Source: Sphaerisporangium perillae (lineage in GTDB: Bacteria; Actinomycetota; Actinomycetes; Streptosporangiales; Streptosporangiaceae). From it: a stretch of DNA of 64,000 nucleotides. The notes under the pieces are model-generated. The model worked only from the letters and a program-made list of their open reading frames with translations, made no database searches and was not told the DNA's origin. Position 1 is the first letter of the stretch. Every line of letters starts with the position of its first letter. The stretch lies in contig NZ_JALLPO010000025.1 in NCBI RefSeq assembly GCF_023276435.1, positions 93,217 to 157,216 of the forward strand, given 5' to 3'. The translations under genes were made by a program, and so were the position numbers. Below, piece by piece: positions 30,959 through 39,420 of the stretch.

Positions 30959-32449
30959 GTGTCGAAATATTGGGCCACTTTCGGGATCGACCTGCTCGTC
31001 GAGGTCGACTCCGCGACCGGCCGGCGCAACGGGCTGGAGCACGCGCTGCGCGACGCCGTCCGGGAAGGCCGGCTCGCGCCGGGCGCCCAGCTCCCTTCCA
31101 CGCGGGCCCTCGCCGCCGAGATCGGCCTGTCCCGTGGCACCGTGAGCGCCGCCTACGACCAGCTCGTCACCGAGGGCTACCTCACGGCCCGCCGCGGAGC
31201 GGGAACCTCGGTCGCCGAGGTGTCCCCGCGCCGCACCGGAACACCCCGCACCGGCGGAGACGCCGTGGCGCCCCGCTACAATCTGCGACCCGGCCACCCC
31301 GACGTGACGACCTTCCCCGCCGCGGCCTGGCTGCGCTCCACCCGCCGGGTCCTCACCACCGCCCCCGCCGCCGTGCACGGCTACGGCGAGGTGCGCGGCG
31401 TCCCCGAACTGCGCGCGGCGCTGGCCGGCTACCTCGGGCGCACCCGCGGCGTGCTCGCCACGCCCGACCAGATCGTCATCGCCTCCGGCTACGTCCAGGC
31501 GCTCGCCCTGCTGGCCCAGGTCGTGGGCGCGGGCTCAAGGCCGGTGATCGCGATGGAAGACCCCGGGTTCCGTTTCCACCGGGACGTCGTACGCCGGGCC
31601 GGGCCGGAGGTGCTGCCCCTGCCCGTCGACGGGCGCGGCGCGCGCACCGACCTGCTCGGCGGGGCCCCGTACGACGGGACGGGCGCGGTCGTCGTGACCC
31701 CCGCCAACCAGTTCCCGACCGGCGTCACGCTGCACCCGGACCGCCGCCACGCCCTGGCCGACTGGGCGCGCGACAGCGGTGGTCTGATCATCGAGGACGA
31801 CTACGACGGCGAGTTCCGCTACGACCGCCAGCCCGTCGGCGCCCTCCAAGGCATGGCGCCCGACCACGTCGCCTACCTCGGCACCGCCTCCAAGACCCTC
31901 GGGCCGGGCCTGCGGCTCGCCTGGATGGTCGTTCCGCCGCACCTCGCCGACCCGGTCACCGAGGCCAAGCTCCACGCCGACCACCACACCGAGAACCTCG
32001 GCCAGCTCGTGCTCGCCGATCTCATCGCCACCCACGCCTACGACCGGCACGTCCGCGCCTGCCGGTTGCGCTATCGCCGCCGCCGCGACCTACTGCTCTC
32101 CCGGCTCGCCTCCACGCCAGGACGTCCGTCCGAGATCGAGGTACCCGGGCTGGAACGTCCCTCTGGGATCGAGGTACAGGGCCCGGGACGTCCGTCCGGG
32201 ATCGAGGTGCGGGGCGCCGCCGCCGGGCTGCACGCCATGATCGGCCTGCTGCCCGCCGGCCCGGACGAGGAGACGGTGCTGCGCCTGGCGCAGGCGCGCG
32301 GCCTCGCGGTGGACGGCCTCGCCGACTACTGGCACAACGGCGGCGACAACCCACAAGGCATCATCGTCGGCTACGGCACGCCGCCGGAGCACTCCTACCC
32401 CGCCGCCCTGGAGTCGCTCGCCGCCGTCCTCGCCTCACCGCCGCGCTGA
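30959..32449 (+). CDS. MocR-family regulator (GntR helix-turn-helix fused to aminotransferase fold)
   Basis: 496 residues. Residues ~20-85 are a GntR winged helix (LEHALRDAVREGRLAPGAQL, then STRALAAEIGLSRGTVSAAY). Residues ~105-490 have the fold-type I aminotransferase pattern, with VVVTPANQFPTGV, IIEDDYDGEFRYD and the PLP-Lys segment YLGTASKTLGPGLRLAW. MocR proteins bind PLP as effector (PdxR, GabR). It is divergent from the AhpD/PEP-mutase operon. TAAGAT at 30945-30950, 8 nt before GTG 30959, suggests leaderless transcription. Between residues ~388 and 420 there is an in-frame triple repeat (RPS-IEV units) that relatives lack. Confidence 0.88.
   Translation: MSKYWATFGIDLLVEVDSATGRRNGLEHALRDAVREGRLAPGAQLPSTRALAAEIGLSRGTVSAAYDQLVTEGYLTARRGAGTSVAEVSPRRTGTPRTGGDAVAPRYNLRPGHPDVTTFPAAAWLRSTRRVLTTAPAAVHGYGEVRGVPELRAALAGYLGRTRGVLATPDQIVIASGYVQALALLAQVVGAGSRPVIAMEDPGFRFHRDVVRRAGPEVLPLPVDGRGARTDLLGGAPYDGTGAVVVTPANQFPTGVTLHPDRRHALADWARDSGGLIIEDDYDGEFRYDRQPVGALQGMAPDHVAYLGTASKTLGPGLRLAWMVVPPHLADPVTEAKLHADHHTENLGQLVLADLIATHAYDRHVRACRLRYRRRRDLLLSRLASTPGRPSEIEVPGLERPSGIEVQGPGRPSGIEVRGAAAGLHAMIGLLPAGPDEETVLRLAQARGLAVDGLADYWHNGGDNPQGIIVGYGTPPEHSYPAALESLAAVLASPPR
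32120..32218. repeat. In-frame 33-bp minisatellite, three units, inside the MocR gene
   Basis: Units encode GRPSEIEVPGL, ERPSGIEVQGP and GRPSGIEVRGA. The 33-bp period keeps the frame. It sits in the small C-terminal domain of the aminotransferase part, a loop position where an insertion could be tolerated. Confidence 0.85.
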
Positions 32450-32482
32450 CGCGCGGGCACCGGCCGCCTGAGGGTCGGGGCG

Positions 32483-32803
32483 TCAGCGGGAGAACGGCGT
32501 GACGGACACCACGGCCGACACCGGGAGCGGACCGTAGATGTGCGGGAACGCCTCGCGCGCACCCGGCGGGACCTCCAGGAGCACCGGGCAGCCGAGCAGG
32601 TCCTCGTCGACGGCCAGGACGACCAGCGGTTCGGTGACATCGGCGTAGTAACGCTCGGCGACACCACGCAGCTGCGCCATATCGGCACAGGCATGGATGA
32701 ACCCTTCGTCGGCCAGGGTGCGCCCCAGCGTGGAGACCCGGTATTCGCCGGCCCGCACGGCGGCGTCCCAGTCATCGGTCAGCGCGAGATGAAGAATCGT
32801 CAC
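32483..32803 (-). CDS. DUF952 family protein
   Basis: 106 residues. HLALTDDWDAAVRAGEYRVS at the start, DEGFIHACADMAQLRGVAER with the conserved FIH(A/C)S-like segment, and LVVLAVDEDLLG are typical of DUF952, a small fold distantly related to ADP-ribosyltransferase/glutathione transferase-associated proteins with no proven role. GTG 32803 fits the family start, with GAGG just upstream. It is convergent with the MocR gene (33 nt apart). Confidence 0.83.
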   Translation of the reverse strand: MTILHLALTDDWDAAVRAGEYRVSTLGRTLADEGFIHACADMAQLRGVAERYYADVTEPLVVLAVDEDLLGCPVLLEVPPGAREAFPHIYGPLPVSAVVSVTPFSR

Positions 32804-33044
32804 CTTCCTCAGCCTAGGTAACCCAACCCACCCGGCGCATAAGGCCGGAAGGAACCGGCGCGGAAGGCCGGAATGGAGCACTGGCCGGCGGTCGGACAGC
32901 CCCCAGCTTGCGCGCCACAACGGCGCCGACATCGCCGTACCCCTCCCACCGCCCCGGCGCCGAGGGCGGCGCAGGTAGAACGGGTACTCCCTCCTCGGTC
33001 CAGGGTGGGGCCGGGGAGGGAGTGGGGTTGCTCCGCAGGGGGGG
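32804..33044. other. Intergenic region, no gene seen
   Basis: 241 nt, G+C-rich, between the DUF952 start and the flotillin stop. No convincing hairpin or reading frame. Confidence 0.3.
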
Positions 33045-34529
33045 TTAGGCGTCGGTCTTCTTTTCGAGGGGGGTGGCGCCGTTGAGGGCGGCGGGGGTGG
33101 CGCCGGAGAGGAGGGAGCGGGCGAGGCCCAGTCCGGTGCCGCCGAGGGTGAGGGCCTTGGCCAGCAGTTCCTCGACGCCCTGGGCGCCGTTCAGGACGAC
33201 CATGTGGTCGATGTTGCCGAACGCCTTGGATCCGGCCTCGACGATCGCCGGCCAGTTCTCGGCGAGCTGCTGGGCGATGACGGCTTCCTGGTTCTCGGCG
33301 AGGGCCTCGGAGCGGGCCCTGATGGCGTCGGCCTCCGCGAGGCCCTTGGCGCGTGCCGACTCCGCTTCGGCGAGGCCGCGCGCCTTGGCGGCCTCCGCCT
33401 CGGCGAGGCCGCGTGCCTTGGCCGCGGCCGCCTCGCCCTCACCGGTGGCCCGGGAGGCGGCACCGGCGGCCTCCGCGCGCAGCCGCACGGACTCGGCCTC
33501 GGCGGCGGCGGCCTGCTTGACCTGGGAGGCCTGGGCCACGGCACGCAGCTCGGTCTCCTTGGCCTCGGCCTCCGCCTGGGCGATGCGGGCGTCGCGCTCT
33601 GCCTGGGAGAGCGTGACGGTCTCGTACGCCCTGGCGTCGGCGGGCTTGCGCACCTGCGACTGCAGCTTCTGCTCCGCGAGCTGGGCCTCCAGCTCGGCGG
33701 CGCGGGTCTCCTGGACGACGACCTCCTGCCGTGCCGTCGCCTCCGACAGCGGGCCCGCCTGGCGTGCCTTGGCGGACGCCTGGTCGATCTCCGCCGTGTA
33801 ACCCGCCTGCTGGATCTGGGACTCCCGGACGGCCGCCGCCTTCTTGGCCGCGGCGACCTGCTCGGCCTCGGTGGCCTCCTGGTCGCGCTGGGCTTCGGCG
33901 ATGCGGGCGGAGGCGGCGACGCGGGCGGCGTGCGGCTTGCCGAGGTTGAGGATGTAGCCGGTCTCGTCGTCGATCTCCTGGATCTGCAGGGAGTCGACGA
34001 CCAGGCCGAGCTTGCTCATCTCGTCGGCGGCGCTGCTGCGGGTCTCGCCGGTCAGCCTTTCGCGGTTGAGGATGAGGTCCTCGACGGTGAGGTTGCCGAT
34101 GATCGAGCGCAGGTGGCCGGTGAACAGCTCGTGGATCGCGCCGTTCATGCTGTCCTGCTGGTCGAGGAAGCGGCGGGCGGCGTTGGCGATGGAGACCAGG
34201 TCGTCGCCCACCTTGTAGATGATGACGCCGCGCACCTGGACGGGGATGCCCTGCTGGGTCACGCAGTTGACCTGGAGGTTGGTGGCACGGCTGTCGAGCC
34301 GGAGCCGGCGCGCGGTCTGGAACCCCGGGATCACGGCGGTGCCCTTACCCGTGATGATCTTGAAGCCGAGGCTGTCGGCCAGTTCGTTCTTGGTGTGGGC
34401 GCCGAGACCAGAGATGATCAACGCCTCGTTGGGCTCCGCGATCCGCCAGACGGCCTTGAAGAGAAGGATGATGACGACGAACAGGACGACGACGCCGCCG
34501 GCCCAGAAGGCCAGCTCCGTACCGGTCAT
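33045..34529 (-). CDS. Flotillin-like SPFH membrane protein
   Basis: 494 residues. An N-terminal membrane helix (LAFWAGGVVVLFVVIILLF) is followed by the SPFH/band-7 domain (RIAEPNEALIISGLGAHTKN to about residue 190). Then comes a long Ala/Glu/Lys-rich coiled coil (residues ~200-420) with AKARGLAEAE-type repeats, and a C-terminal oligomerisation part (AQGVEELLAKALTLGG). Flotillins assemble ring scaffolds in ordered membrane microdomains and influence secretion and signalling. ATG 34529 follows GGAGGT. It is coupled 31 nt downstream of an OB-fold gene, the usual NfeD-type partner arrangement. Confidence 0.9.
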   Translation of the reverse strand: MTGTELAFWAGGVVVLFVVIILLFKAVWRIAEPNEALIISGLGAHTKNELADSLGFKIITGKGTAVIPGFQTARRLRLDSRATNLQVNCVTQQGIPVQVRGVIIYKVGDDLVSIANAARRFLDQQDSMNGAIHELFTGHLRSIIGNLTVEDLILNRERLTGETRSSAADEMSKLGLVVDSLQIQEIDDETGYILNLGKPHAARVAASARIAEAQRDQEATEAEQVAAAKKAAAVRESQIQQAGYTAEIDQASAKARQAGPLSEATARQEVVVQETRAAELEAQLAEQKLQSQVRKPADARAYETVTLSQAERDARIAQAEAEAKETELRAVAQASQVKQAAAAEAESVRLRAEAAGAASRATGEGEAAAAKARGLAEAEAAKARGLAEAESARAKGLAEADAIRARSEALAENQEAVIAQQLAENWPAIVEAGSKAFGNIDHMVVLNGAQGVEELLAKALTLGGTGLGLARSLLSGATPAALNGATPLEKKTDA

Positions 34530-34560
34530 GAAGACCTCCGAAGTGAGGGGGGTGGGAGAG

Positions 34561-34788
34561 TCAGACGATCGCACGAACCACGTAGACACTGCGTGGCGGT
34601 GAGTAGTCGACGACGCTGATGATCGTTCCCACCGGGATCTCCTCGTCAGGCACGCTCGGATAGGCGTAGAAGGCCTCGACGCCCCCGCGTATCGGCACCA
34701 TCACCTCGCCCACAAGGCCCGGCCCTATCTTGCCGGTGACCCTGCCCTGCCTGCCTACCACCCGCGTGCACACCCCGTCGTCATACAT
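34561..34788 (-). CDS. Small OB-fold (NfeD-like) flotillin partner
   Basis: 75 residues. The pattern VGRQGRVTGKIGPGLVGEVM then GTIISVVDYSPPRSVYV is a five-stranded OB fold like the soluble C-terminal domain of NfeD proteins. The membrane part of NfeD is absent. It is immediately upstream of flotillin on the same strand, and NfeD/flotillin pairs are well known. It probably binds or regulates the flotillin ring. The ATG at 34788 is the first in the frame. Confidence 0.75.
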   Translation of the reverse strand: MYDDGVCTRVVGRQGRVTGKIGPGLVGEVMVPIRGGVEAFYAYPSVPDEEIPVGTIISVVDYSPPRSVYVVRAIV

Positions 34789-35122
34789 CGACCGCGAACG
34801 CGAACGTTACCCCGTTTTCCCCGTCTCTTCGTCGCCCGGCGAAAAGCTCCCCTGGCTCTTCGCCCGCGACTCCGATCGTTCGCGCGTCTCGTCTTCGTCT
34901 CGCCCAACGAGCCAGGTGATCCCCGCGTTCCCGCGCATGACCGTCGATCTCCCGCAAAGCGGGATGTCGCGGCCTACCGCCGACGCAATAAAGCCGAAAA
35001 GACTCCGCTCACGCGCCGCGACACGCTCCTTTTCCGTTCCCTCGGGGGTGAGGATCGGCGGAATGACGGCTCTTTCCCCGCCTGGCGGAGAATTTCGTGG
35101 GACGCGGGCGCGCGAGCTCGGG
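34789..35122. promoter_or_regulatory. Divergent intergenic region of flotillin operon and oxidoreductase
   Basis: 334 nt. The 5' end holds a CGAACGCGAACGTTACC run. An in-frame ATG at 35063, with GAGG 9 nt upstream, could extend the oxidoreductase by 20 residues, so the real start of that gene may lie here. Otherwise no gene is seen. Confidence 0.4.
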
Positions 35123-37051
35123 ATGGACCGGGAGATCAGCCGTCGGGAGTTCCTCGACGGCGTCACGGTGATGGCCGGGTGCGCCGCGCTCAGCTCACGT
35201 ACCGATCTCGGCGCGGGCAGCGACGCGCCTACGCACGGACGCGGGCGCGAGCCGAGCCGGCCGGCCCGGTCACAGGGACTTCAGGGGGACACCCCGGACT
35301 CGCTGAGCGTGTCGCACGCCCTGCGCGACGGCAGGTTCTGGGAGCGCGCCGGGACTCCCCGGCCGACGCGGGAGAGCTACGACCTGGTCGTCGTCGGCGC
35401 GGGCATCAGCGGCGTCACCGCCGCCTACACGTGGGTACGGCGCCACCCTGGTGCGCGGGTGCTCATCCTGGACGACCACGACGACATCGGCGGGCACGCC
35501 CGTCGCAACGAGTTCCGCCCGGCGACCCGCACCGGCCCGCTGGTCGGGCACGGCGGCGCGCACTCGCTGTATGCGCCGTCGGCGTGGTCGCCGGAGGGAA
35601 AGGGCCTGCTGGCCGACCTCGGCGTCGACACCGGCCGGTTACGCGCATGCGTCGACTCGGGCCTCTACCCGGGGCTGGGCATGCACGGAGGCGTCTTCTG
35701 CGACCGGGAGACCTTCGGCGCCGGCACCGACGAACTCGTGGTGCTCCGGCCCGGCAAGACGACCTCCCAGTGGGTCGCCGAGCTCCCGGTCGCCGCGCGG
35801 GCCAGGAAGGACCTGGTCATGCTGTTCGACCATCCTCCCGACTGGTTCCCCGGCCTGACGGACGAGGAGAAGAAACGGCGGCTCGCGGAGCTGACGTACA
35901 CGGGCTTCCTTCGGGACGTCTGCCGCGTCCACCCCGACGCCGTCGCGTTCTGCCAGACCATGTCCAGCGCCACCTGGGCCTACGGCTCGGACGCGCTCGG
36001 CGCCATCGACGCCTGGGCCGCGGCCGGCCGTCACGCCTTTCCCGGGTTCGCCGGGCTGCGGCTCGACCGCGGCAAACCCTCGGCGTACAACTCGCCGCGG
36101 GCGGCCAGAAGGTGGGCGGCCGGGGACGGAGACGTGTACTGCCTCCCCGAGGGGAACCAGGCCCTGGTCCGCATGATGCTCGGCCGCATGGTGGCGGGCT
36201 TCGCCGGGACGACCGCGGTCGAGGGCATCACCACCACCCCGTTCGACTACGGGGTGCTCGACCGGCCGGCGAACCGTGTGCGGGTGCGCCTGTCCAGCCC
36301 CGTCGTGCTCGTGCGCAACGACGGCGCGCCCGGCGCGGCGACGTCCGCCACCGTGGGGTACTTCGACGGTGACCAGGTCAGCACCGTACGGGCCGGCGCC
36401 GTGATCATGGCCTGCTGGACCGCGGCCGTCCCCTACGTCGTCCAGGACCTGCCCGCCGAGCAGAAGGAGGCGATGCGCAAGGCGGTGCGGATGCCCATGG
36501 TCTGCGCGACGGCGCAACTGCGCGACTGGCACCCGTTCCGGGAGGCGGGTGTCCACCGCGCCCGCTTCACCGGGGCGTACTGGGTGACCGCCGAACTGGC
36601 CCCGCCGATCAGCGTCGGCTCCTACCGCTGCCCGAAGACCCCCGGCGAGCCGATCAACGTTCACCTGGTGCACGCCCCCGCCGTTCCGGGGATGGCGCCG
36701 AGGGACGCGGCGGCGGCCGGGCGCCGCGAGCTGGCCCGGACGCCGTACGACAGGCTGGAGTTCGGCGTCCGGGAGCAGCTCACGCGGCTGCTCGGCCCCT
36801 TCGGTTTCGACCCGGCCCGCGACATCGAGGGGCTCACCGTGAACCGCTGGGGGCACGGGTTCGCCGCCGGGTACGCGCGGCCGTGGGACGCGTTCTACCC
36901 CGACGGGCCGTTCCCCGCCGACACGGCGCGGCGGCGCTTCGGGCGGATCGCCATCGCCGGCTGCGATGTGATGCCCGGAGCGGACGCGGACGCGGCCGTC
37001 AGCGCCGCCTGCCGCGCCGTACGCGACCTGGAGGACCCGGCATCAGCGTGA
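35123..37051 (+). CDS. FAD-dependent oxidoreductase, spermidine dehydrogenase (SpdH)-like
   Basis: 642 residues from ATG 35123. A twin-arginine-type leader (ISRREFLDGVTVMAGCAALS) with a possible lipobox (VMAGC) suggests folded export, perhaps as a lipoprotein. The FAD fold is YDLVVVGAGISGVTAAYTWV near residue 95. IDAWAAAGRHAFPGFAGLRL, then YCLPEGNQALVRMMLGRMV, and C-terminal INRWGHG-like and IAIAGCDVMPGADADAAV segments match SpdH-family amine dehydrogenases, which cleave polyamines. ATG 35063 is an alternative start with a better ribosome site. No polyamine uptake or aldehyde dehydrogenase gene is adjacent, so the substrate is inferred from family only. Confidence 0.75.
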   Translation: MDREISRREFLDGVTVMAGCAALSSRTDLGAGSDAPTHGRGREPSRPARSQGLQGDTPDSLSVSHALRDGRFWERAGTPRPTRESYDLVVVGAGISGVTAAYTWVRRHPGARVLILDDHDDIGGHARRNEFRPATRTGPLVGHGGAHSLYAPSAWSPEGKGLLADLGVDTGRLRACVDSGLYPGLGMHGGVFCDRETFGAGTDELVVLRPGKTTSQWVAELPVAARARKDLVMLFDHPPDWFPGLTDEEKKRRLAELTYTGFLRDVCRVHPDAVAFCQTMSSATWAYGSDALGAIDAWAAAGRHAFPGFAGLRLDRGKPSAYNSPRAARRWAAGDGDVYCLPEGNQALVRMMLGRMVAGFAGTTAVEGITTTPFDYGVLDRPANRVRVRLSSPVVLVRNDGAPGAATSATVGYFDGDQVSTVRAGAVIMACWTAAVPYVVQDLPAEQKEAMRKAVRMPMVCATAQLRDWHPFREAGVHRARFTGAYWVTAELAPPISVGSYRCPKTPGEPINVHLVHAPAVPGMAPRDAAAAGRRELARTPYDRLEFGVREQLTRLLGPFGFDPARDIEGLTVNRWGHGFAAGYARPWDAFYPDGPFPADTARRRFGRIAIAGCDVMPGADADAAVSAACRAVRDLEDPASA

Positions 37052-37128
37052 CGGCCCCGGGCCGGGCAGGACGGCCCGGGGTCAGGGCATGACGGACCCG
37101 GGTGCGGTGGGACGGTCTAGGTGCGGGA

Positions 37129-38292
37129 TCAGCGGGACGGCCGGGGGCGGCGGATGGCGGTGAAGGCCCAGGAGACGTCGGGTTCGACGGCCCAGCGGGT
37201 GAGACGGCGCACGGGCGGCGTGCACAGCACCGTCGCGAGCACCACGCCGAACGCCGCGACCAGGGCGACGCCCCAAGGAGTGGCGAGCCCGTCGTCGTAC
37301 CTTTCCAGGACCTTCACCACGAAGCCGTGCAGCAAGTAGGCGTACATCGTGGCCGCGCCGAGGCCGGAGTACCACGTGCGCCGCGCGGGCGTGACCGCGA
37401 GGAACGCGGCCACCAGCACCGCTCCCGCCGCCAGCATCCCGAACCGGATCAGGCTGCCGGTGAGGTCGTCGACCCCGATCTTGGCGTTGCTGTGCCGCCA
37501 TCGGATCCACTCGGTCGCGATGTCGGTGTGGAACGTCAGCGCGGCGACAAGCCCGACGGCCAGGACGAGCGCGCCGGCCACCCGTACCCACGGGCGCTTG
37601 AGCAGGTCGAGGTGCTCGGGGCGCAGCATCAGGCCGAGCACGTAGAACGGCAGCAGGCCGAGCGTGCGGTTCATCGACAGCTCGTCGGGCAGCTCGCTCA
37701 TGCCCCCGAGCAGCGACAGGACCACGGCGATGGCGAGCGGCCACCGGAGCTGCTGCCACACCGGGGTCGACAGCCGCCAAAGGAACAGCGACATGAGGAA
37801 CCAGGTGAGGTAGTACGGGTCCAGCAGGCTGATGTCCAGCTTCCCGTACATGAGCAGGCGCGGCAGCGAGTAGGCCAGCTCGAAGATGACGTACGGCAGG
37901 GCGAGGCCGCTGATGAGCTTTCTCGCCTTACCCGCCGAGAAGGTGAAATTCCGCGACAGGTAGCCGCTGAGCGTAATGAAGAGCGGCATGTGGAAGGTGT
38001 AGCCGAAGAAGTAGAGCGCGTGCGCGACCGGAACATCCCGGAGATCCTCGATGAGGTGTCCCGTCACCACCAGGATGATGGCCAGGTACTTGGCGTTGTC
38101 CAGGTACGGGTCCCGCACGGCGGCCTTGCCCGCGCGCGGCACGGTGGCCGGCGCGAGGGCCGGTGCGACGGCGGCCGCGTCTCCGGTGGCGGCGGCGGCC
38201 GCGTTCCTGGAAGCTGCCGCGTTCCTGGAGGCGGCGGCGGCCGGAACAGGCGGGGCGGGTGGGTTTGGCACGGCGGGGGTGGCGGCGGTCAC
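37129..38292 (-). CDS. Acyltransferase-3 family membrane protein
   Basis: 387 residues. Residues ~1-55 are an Ala/Pro-rich low-complexity extension with repeated AAASRNAA units. From ~60 there are about ten membrane helices: RDPYLDNAKYLAIILVVTGH has the His used for acyl transfer, and HMPLFITLSGYLSRNF follows. Such proteins O-acylate surface sugars or act as terpenoid/lipid acyltransferases. GTG 38292 is taken as start, though the low-complexity N-terminus means a later start is possible. It may modify cell-surface glycans. Confidence 0.82.
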   Translation of the reverse strand: MTAATPAVPNPPAPPVPAAAASRNAAASRNAAAAATGDAAAVAPALAPATVPRAGKAAVRDPYLDNAKYLAIILVVTGHLIEDLRDVPVAHALYFFGYTFHMPLFITLSGYLSRNFTFSAGKARKLISGLALPYVIFELAYSLPRLLMYGKLDISLLDPYYLTWFLMSLFLWRLSTPVWQQLRWPLAIAVVLSLLGGMSELPDELSMNRTLGLLPFYVLGLMLRPEHLDLLKRPWVRVAGALVLAVGLVAALTFHTDIATEWIRWRHSNAKIGVDDLTGSLIRFGMLAAGAVLVAAFLAVTPARRTWYSGLGAATMYAYLLHGFVVKVLERYDDGLATPWGVALVAAFGVVLATVLCTPPVRRLTRWAVEPDVSWAFTAIRRPRPSR

Positions 38293-38485
38293 AGCCCCGG
38301 GACCCTAACGACGTGGCCTTGGAACCAGGCGAACGACGGGTGGCCCTTCGGCGAACACCTCGCGACGGACGCCCCCGGACCCGCTCGGCACCTTACTTCA
38401 ACGCACCCGATCGTTCCTTCAAGGCACCCGATCGGCCTCTGCTTCGGGAGACCCGCTTCGGCAGACCTGCTTCGGGGCAACCGCT
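38293..38485. other. Intergenic region with short degenerate repeats
   Basis: 193 nt holding ACCCGATCG twice and CTTCGG(G/C)-type units several times (about 38395-38485). No gene. Confidence 0.4.
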
Positions 38486-39310
38486 TCAGTTCCGGTCGCG
38501 GGCTGAGAGGCCGGTGGCGGCGAGGCTGGCGTCCCAGAGGTCGGCGGCGAGGCCGGGGTCGGTCATCGTATTGGGGGCGGAGGCCGGTGCGCTGTTGGCG
38601 AAGAAGCGGCCGGTGTGCTCGACGCCGTCGGCCGTGGTCGCGAGGTGGACGAGCGTGCTGGCGCCCTGCTCGGGCGTGCGGGCGGCGCCGGGGATCACCG
38701 TGAGCAGCTTCATGTACAAGCTGTCGGGTGCGAACTCCGTCCTGACCACGCCGGGGTGGAAACAGGTGGCGGCCACGCCGCGCCTGGCCAGCGCGACGGT
38801 GAACAGCGCGTTGGCCTGCTTGGTGTCGCCGTACTGCAGCCAGGCGAGCCAGCGCCGGTTCGCCCGGTCGAGGTCGGCCGGGACGAGGCGGCCGGTCCTC
38901 GCGGCGGCGGAGGAGGTGGTGATCACCCGGCCGGCGGACGCCACGATGCGGTCGAGCAGCAGGTTCGTCAGGAGGAACGGCGACAGGTGGTTGACCTGGG
39001 CCATCAGTTCGTGCCCGTCGCGGGTCAGCCGCCTCTTGCCCGACATGACGCCGGCGTTGTTGGCGAGCACGTCGATGCGTTCGTACCGGTCCAGCAGGTC
39101 GGCGGCGAGCCTGGTGACCTCCCGGAAGGAGGCGAAGTCGGCCGTGGCGATGTCGGGGCGGCGCCCCGAGACGCGTGCGATGCGGTCGGCGACGGTGCTC
39201 AGCTTGGCGCGGGAACGACCGACGAGGACGACATCGTGTCCGGCGCCGGCGAGGGCTTCTGCGGCGGCTGCGCCGATGCCCGCACTTGCCCCAGTAATCA
39301 CAGTTATCAT
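38486..39310 (-). CDS. Short-chain dehydrogenase/reductase
   Basis: 274 residues. Rossmann start ITVITGASAGIGAAAAEAL (TGxxxGIG), LANNAGVM (NAG), catalytic Ser in RVITTSSAAA and Tyr-Lys in LQYGDTKQANALF, then FHPGVVRTEF. It is of the retinol dehydrogenase/WWOX-like branch of extended-classical SDRs. NAD(P)H specificity is not certain; RSRAK after the second strand suggests NADPH. ATG 39310 is divergent from conservon 1 (111 nt). Confidence 0.87.
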   Translation of the reverse strand: MITVITGASAGIGAAAAEALAGAGHDVVLVGRSRAKLSTVADRIARVSGRRPDIATADFASFREVTRLAADLLDRYERIDVLANNAGVMSGKRRLTRDGHELMAQVNHLSPFLLTNLLLDRIVASAGRVITTSSAAARTGRLVPADLDRANRRWLAWLQYGDTKQANALFTVALARRGVAATCFHPGVVRTEFAPDSLYMKLLTVIPGAARTPEQGASTLVHLATTADGVEHTGRFFANSAPASAPNTMTDPGLAADLWDASLAATGLSARDRN

Positions 39311-39420
39311 CTGATCCTCCAGTACGCGGAAACTGTATCGGTGCTAGCCTTCTGTGCGATCTTCCGGAGGTGCATTTCCCCCCAAATGCGTCAGAACCTC
39401 CGAGCGATGCAGGAGTGACC

